A stretch of DNA of 10,783 nt from positions 40,287 to 51,069 of the forward strand of contig UZAN01040083.1 in the NCBI GenBank assembly GCA_900618425.1. The letters run 5' to 3'. Numbering within the stretch: position 1 is the stretch's first letter; each line of letters begins with the position of its first letter. The notes beneath the pieces are model-generated. The model saw only the letters and a list, made by a program, of their open reading frames with translations. It made no database searches and was not told the DNA's origin. Position numbers and translations under genes: made by a program. Shown piece after piece: positions 6,871-10,783 of the stretch. This DNA is from Echinostoma caproni. Lineage: Eukaryota; Platyhelminthes; Trematoda; Plagiorchiida; Echinostomatidae.

Positions 6871-7454
6871 AGTTTATCCGCTCAAAACGATTGTGAACTG
6901 AACAACAGGAATAGCTATCTGACATCATATATTCACCAACTGCTAGCTTTACAACTACCACTGTATTTCATTTGTGATCGTGACTGACTGCGGAGAAGTG
7001 AAATATGGATTACCCAACTTAAATGATAAAGAAGCGGCAACCAGTTCACATCGCATTCATAAACTACTCATTGTAAAAACACGGAAAATCATTCCGGGTG
7101 TTCATTTGGCTGAGGTTTAACGCAGCTCACCTACAACCTTCAACATAGAATCATTGCAATGATATTTCGAGTCCTGTTCGTCTCGAATTTACTCCATTCC
7201 CTGAGCTTCAAATGAGATTAGTGTTGCCCAATTGAAGCTACTGATCGTGAAAAGTTTTGGTGCGCTTTCTGCGGAAATTTCCTCAATTATTGGGATACTA
7301 CTCTTGTCGTTCGGTTACTGTATTATAGGTGTGTGAAATTTGAATAATATGCTAATAAGTTCGCGCTCAGAGCAGACGTTTTGGTGGTGACCGTAATAAC
7401 CAACTGTTTTCTGGTACTTTTAAGTTTTGCATTTGACTCATGACAAATTCAGGA
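6871..7454. other. Gene-free stretch
   Basis: I see no domain, RNA gene or clear repeat. The plus frame at 6639-6896 is antisense to the LINE RT remnant and contains the N, so it is not a gene. Confidence 0.5.
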
Positions 7455-7513
7455 GCCTCGATGCGATTCGAACCCAACGCATGGGCGTTGCTTACGGCTG
7501 TCTAATTCGACCA
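7455..7513 (-). repeat. tRNA-like segment with A and B boxes, possible SINE head
   Basis: On the minus strand, TGGTCGAATTAG (7502-7513) is one base off the pol III A box. GGTTCGAATC (7465-7474) is a good B box, with 27 bases between them. Between the boxes a perfect stem-loop, CAACGC and GCGTTG with a 4-base loop (7475-7490), could be a relic of an anticodon arm. ATGCG and CGCAT also flank the B box. No acceptor stem of proper spacing was found, so I prefer a tRNA-derived SINE or tRNA pseudogene over a working tRNA. Confidence 0.42.
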
Positions 7514-8641
7514 CCGTTTTACACACTACCGAGGTATTTCGGTAATTATCTGCAAAGTTAGGATGGCACCACAATAATGAACAACTTACCAGTGAATGGG
7601 AATTTCAATAAATAACTATTTCAATCCGAAAAGTTAGAACGTCGTGTGGTGACATTGCACTGATTGTCTCTCCCCTGAACATTGAGAACACAAAAACACC
7701 AATTCAACAGCATTCCAAATCGGAATAGTGTCACCATAATTCAGTTTGCATTGGATACAGAACAAACAATCAGTATTAGGGTTCTCCACTACCCCTCGCG
7801 CGTAACTTGAATTCCACTTTTCCCAGTGCCCAGCCTATAAATTTTACTACTTTCCAAGTCAAATGACACGGACTGAAATGTGACAGTCCTCACATTAAAT
7901 TATTTTATGGCCTTTTCTGTCTCAAAAATATATATGAGTTTGTGTGTGGTGTCCCAAGTTTTTATCAACTTAATATGACTATACTGTACAGCTTGTTTTA
8001 ATGAGGACCATAAGCACAACACAGTAAAAAACTTTATTCGTGACTACACGCGTGTTTTCCGAGTGTTGCTGAAGCATTACGCGTACATCATCAGCAGTTA
8101 TTGTAAAACAGTCCTTTCACTATCGCAGCAATCGCTTTCAGCTCCACACTGTACATTATCAACCGAAGCCACACTTCCGAGGAACAAAATCCATCAACCA
8201 CCCCGGACAATCTTCCTGTGAGTCCGTTCCATATACCTTTCATTTCATTTATATTCGTATATGTGGTATCTTTTCCACTGCATATGAACAAGGTTGAGTG
8301 GTCATAGAAACCACGGAAACTTCATTCTTGCATACATAATTAACTTTTCATGTGGTCACGAAGGTTTGGAAATATTTCTCTCAGTATGATTTAAGAAAAA
8401 CTCGAGTTTAGCTGTCTTCGTGTCGAGGATGTAATTGTTATGCGAATGAGATCTACCGTCCTCGTCTCATATGAGAGATTGCACGGTCAAGGTACATACA
8501 CAATTGTCCCCATCCACTTCAGGTGTATTCGGTGGATAACTTGCACTACTGTCTTGATAATCGACTGTCAGTACGAATCCCCATTAAAATTCCATGAAAC
8601 TGGCCGAGGTCCAAAATTGTTTACACGTTTGGGGACATGCC
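7514..8641. other. Gene-free stretch
   Basis: No recognisable coding sequence is present. A small hairpin, TACCGA with TCGGTA around GGTATT, lies at 7528-7545. The minus frame at 8091-8291 (66 codons) has no family resemblance that I can name. Confidence 0.5.
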
Positions 8642-8668
8642 ACGTGACCCTAATCAGAGAGGTCACGT
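8642..8668. other. Perfect 8-bp inverted repeat with an E-box-like core
   Basis: ACGTGACC (8642-8649) pairs exactly with GGTCACGT (8661-8668) around an 11-base spacer. CACGTG (8641-8646), the E-box palindrome, overlaps the left arm. It could be two opposed half-sites for a DNA-binding protein or a chance hairpin. No gene is visible beside it. Confidence 0.45.
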
Positions 8669-9272
8669 TAGAGTTTGTTGTAGGTATATGTGAGCAAAAA
8701 ATGCGGTTCACTATTCTGAGAGGTGGAGTGGCGATGGGAGAGCGATAATAAAACCGATCCGGTGAATTAAATAGGTCGACAAAACAGGTGACTAATCATC
8801 GGGCGCACAGTCTGAGTGAGTAGCGTGATACCCTGCAAGGGATGATATCTTAAATAATGTTCGTTTATTATTTCAAGTTGATGAATTGATTAGTTCGGTA
8901 ATGCAGCATGGGCTATCGGAAAATGATAGACAGTAAAAAGATGTTAAACGTTATCGTGCTAGACAGATACGATATCTTTCATGTTTCGATTCACATCAAC
9001 GGCACTGGGGAGACTGAAACTGAGGCAGTTAGTTGAATCCCATCTGTTCCGTCCGTATTCACTGATCGCGGTGGTTTAAATATCTGGACATCTTAATGCC
9101 ACGGTCGGTGGACAATGAATGCCTAACAATGACTAGACATTTGCATGCTCCCGCTGTTTCGATCAAGTTAACTTGCCTTACTATAATGAAAACGCAGAAA
9201 TATTGTAATGTGGTTTGGTTGGTTGAACTGAGAATTTCCCACGGGGTAGAGGTTAAGAAAACTCAGTCCTCA
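8669..9272. other. Gene-free stretch
   Basis: No domain or RNA gene is recognisable. The 102-codon plus frame at 8440-8748 ends in this stretch, but its protein shows no motif or repeat that I can place. Confidence 0.5.
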
Positions 9273-9295
9273 CCTCGACCTCGACCTCGACCTCG
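9273..9295. repeat. (CCTCGA) hexamer repeat, about 3.8 units
   Basis: CCTCGA is repeated without error, ending in a partial unit. It is the only hexanucleotide tandem in the window. Confidence 0.85.
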
Positions 9296-9877
9296 CATCC
9301 CATAATACTAGCAATTTTTTGCAGCCGCAGGATTTTCACATCTCATTCAGGATACAGACCTGTTTTTTCGGTAGGCCGAACGGAGGATCCAGCGGCACCC
9401 TAGTTTAAAACAAATCAGCCAGGTTGTTACATCGATAATATTTCCCCCTGAGGACGGAACGAAAGCACCGGCAGTCACAACTGAACTATATAGGCTACAG
9501 ACACGCATGTATACCGGTCGAGAAGCTTCATCGAGGGTTATTCATTCAACTCGGAGTAGATGGTCGGTAATATTTTTGACGATCACTCGAATCGAGCGTC
9601 ACACTTGACCATTGATGACAACATCACTAGATACACAGGTATCCGCGTTAGCGGATTATCTAATCGATGCACTGAAACAGAATAAAGACAACTAACTGGT
9701 TTTGAGTGGAGCGTTCTATTTGATGCTTCCAGAATCAGCTCAGACAACAACCTAATCAGGGATTGTGAATGTAATGGTTTGTCAAAAACATGCAATTATG
9801 AAAACATTTCTACCTTTGAAAATGTTAGGACCGAGCGGGAGGAACCCGTCAGGCCATGCATTGATCCGCATCACACT
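9296..9877. other. Gene-free stretch
   Basis: The short frames on both strands at 9583-9985 overlap one another and carry no recognisable motif. CTCGA-A-TCGAG near 9587 is a small near-palindrome. Nothing else stands out. Confidence 0.5.
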
Positions 9878-9891
9878 ACAAGCGCGCTTGT
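9878..9891. other. 14-base perfect palindrome
   Basis: ACAAGCGCGCTTGT reads the same on both strands. It precedes the promoter-like cluster by about 100 bases. Its function, if any, is unknown. Confidence 0.6.
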
Positions 9892-9983
9892 GACGCCCAA
9901 AGACGAATCGAAAGGCCACAAGAATAGCAGTTCGTGCATTGAAAGGAGTCGGATGAATTAAATAATATGCGGAAAACAAGTTC

Positions 9984-10134
9984 ATTGGTTATCCAAGCCT
10001 CTGCCAATCGCGTGCTAGTTATTTCTGGGGTTGTTCAGATTCGGTTGGGGCCGCACAATTACTGATTGGTTAGTACAATCGGCATATGATTTATATTCCA
10101 GAAGTTGTGACATGTACGTGCTTCGTTGACGTCA
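9984..10134. promoter_or_regulatory. Promoter-like cluster: three CCAAT-type sites and a CRE octamer
   Basis: ATTGGTTA occurs at 9984-9991 and again at 10065-10072, giving reverse-strand CCAAT boxes. A plus-strand CCAAT lies at 10004-10008 and the CRE palindrome TGACGTCA at 10127-10134. Such sites cluster in eukaryotic promoters and in LTRs, but short motifs arise easily by chance and no reading frame follows on either side. This is a suggestion only. Confidence 0.22.
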
Positions 10135-10198
10135 CCGGGGAAGCTTGATTAATCACAGTTGTCCGAAAACTGTAAGGTATGACTCCGTGGTATGCGTC

Positions 10199-10243
10199 AT
10201 GTCGTAGGCTAGGATCATCACAATATAGTCGCCTAGACGACAT
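10199..10243. other. Imperfect hairpin with an 11-bp stem
   Basis: ATGTCGTAGGC (10199-10209) pairs with GCCTAGACGACAT (10231-10243) over 11 bases with a 2-base bulge (GA) and a loop of 21 bases. It could be a folded RNA element or the internal part of a repeat. There is no T run to suggest a terminator. Confidence 0.6.
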
Positions 10244-10769
10244 TTTAAACAAGGCAACAGACGGTGGAAAACATGCCCGTTTCAGTGATTCTTATTCATG
10301 TAAATATATCACACTGTGATAAGATGCACCACTGAATCCAATGAAAATGTTTAACAGACTAAAGATGAGTAGATTGTGACGAGTTCCACCAGAGAAACAA
10401 GGATTCTTTTGGGTTTTTATTCAATTTATAATGATTGATTTTTTACTAACTTTTTACATGTTTGAAGCGTCGCAACACCAACGAAATTTTCATCCTAAAA
10501 CTTTGCTTGATCGAAACAGCGAAAAAATCAAATTTTTCTGTTTTAATCGCTTACTGAATAGTGAATGAGGAAAGTCAAAAGAGATTGCAATGAAATCATT
10601 ACTGACTGTGTAGAATCAGCTTAACTCACTTAAGAAAATTCTTCTGAGCATTATTTCCGGTAAATCCAAATCAGCCACACCGACAAGTAGTGTCTCGTGA
10701 TTTGGAATTTAACAAAACCCACCAGACCACGGGAAAGCGGACAGCTGAATACAGACTATTTCACAAGGC
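10244..10769. other. Gene-free AT-rich stretch
   Basis: Only AT-rich sequence with short A and T runs is seen. I find no domain, repeat array or RNA gene. Confidence 0.5.
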
Positions 10770-10780
10770 GGGGGGGGGGG
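10770..10780. repeat. G11 homopolymer at the window end
   Basis: Eleven G bases followed by TTT end the window. With the C run at 1-6, both ends fall at homopolymers, a common place for draft assemblies to break. Confidence 0.8.
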
Positions 10781-10783
10781 TTT

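Noticed and set aside
6639..6896. 85-codon plus frame
   Set aside because: It is antisense to the LINE RT remnant, includes the N at 6713 and shows no family motif.
8440..8748. 102-codon plus frame, the longest in the right half
   Set aside because: No recognisable domain, no neighbouring exons or splice context that I can support. Length alone is compatible with chance.

Overview
The window looks like a gene-poor, transposon-rich stretch of a flatworm genome, most probably a digenean trematode. The main clue is the C-terminal signature of an RTE-type retrotransposon (LPGWGPRDD, then W..ILSDMA...QWRSCI), which I know from trematode RTE elements such as the schistosome SR2 group. The RT-bearing CR1/Jockey-like LINEs fit the same source. 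Species cannot be fixed from the sequence. I see no intact host gene, no rRNA and no convincing functional tRNA. The sequence starts in a C run and ends in an 11-base G run, and has single N bases at 181 and 6713, so it may be a whole draft contig.

Layout. 1-240: a possible 3' end of a retroelement closed by a CACT-rich tail. 457-1250: an unclassified block that looks like an old interspersed repeat. 1646-2640 (minus): 5'-truncated LINE copy C with an RT carrying YADD. 3181-3240: a tRNA-like, SINE-head-like segment. 3636-3713: a second, weaker one containing a (CA)n run. 3821-5037 (minus): LINE copy B, of the same family as C, with a broken RT whose YADD box reads YAEY. 5188-6870 (minus): a third, different LINE, called D/A here. 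It is split by an oppositely oriented, 5'-truncated RTE element at about 5540-5953. 7455-7513 (minus): a third tRNA-like segment. About 7530-10783: no recognisable gene, only hairpins, a hexamer repeat and a promoter-like cluster near 9984-10134.

The coding traces are all retrotransposon debris. Each reading frame is truncated at its 5' end and broken by stops or frameshifts, and none can make a working protein. The three LINE copies lie on the minus strand and the RTE on the plus strand. The nesting gives a relative order: the D/A LINE was in place before the RTE inserted into it, and imperfectly matching sequences on both sides of the RTE look like an aged target-site duplication. Most ATG-initiated open frames in the right half are short and resemble no family I know, so I do not call them genes.
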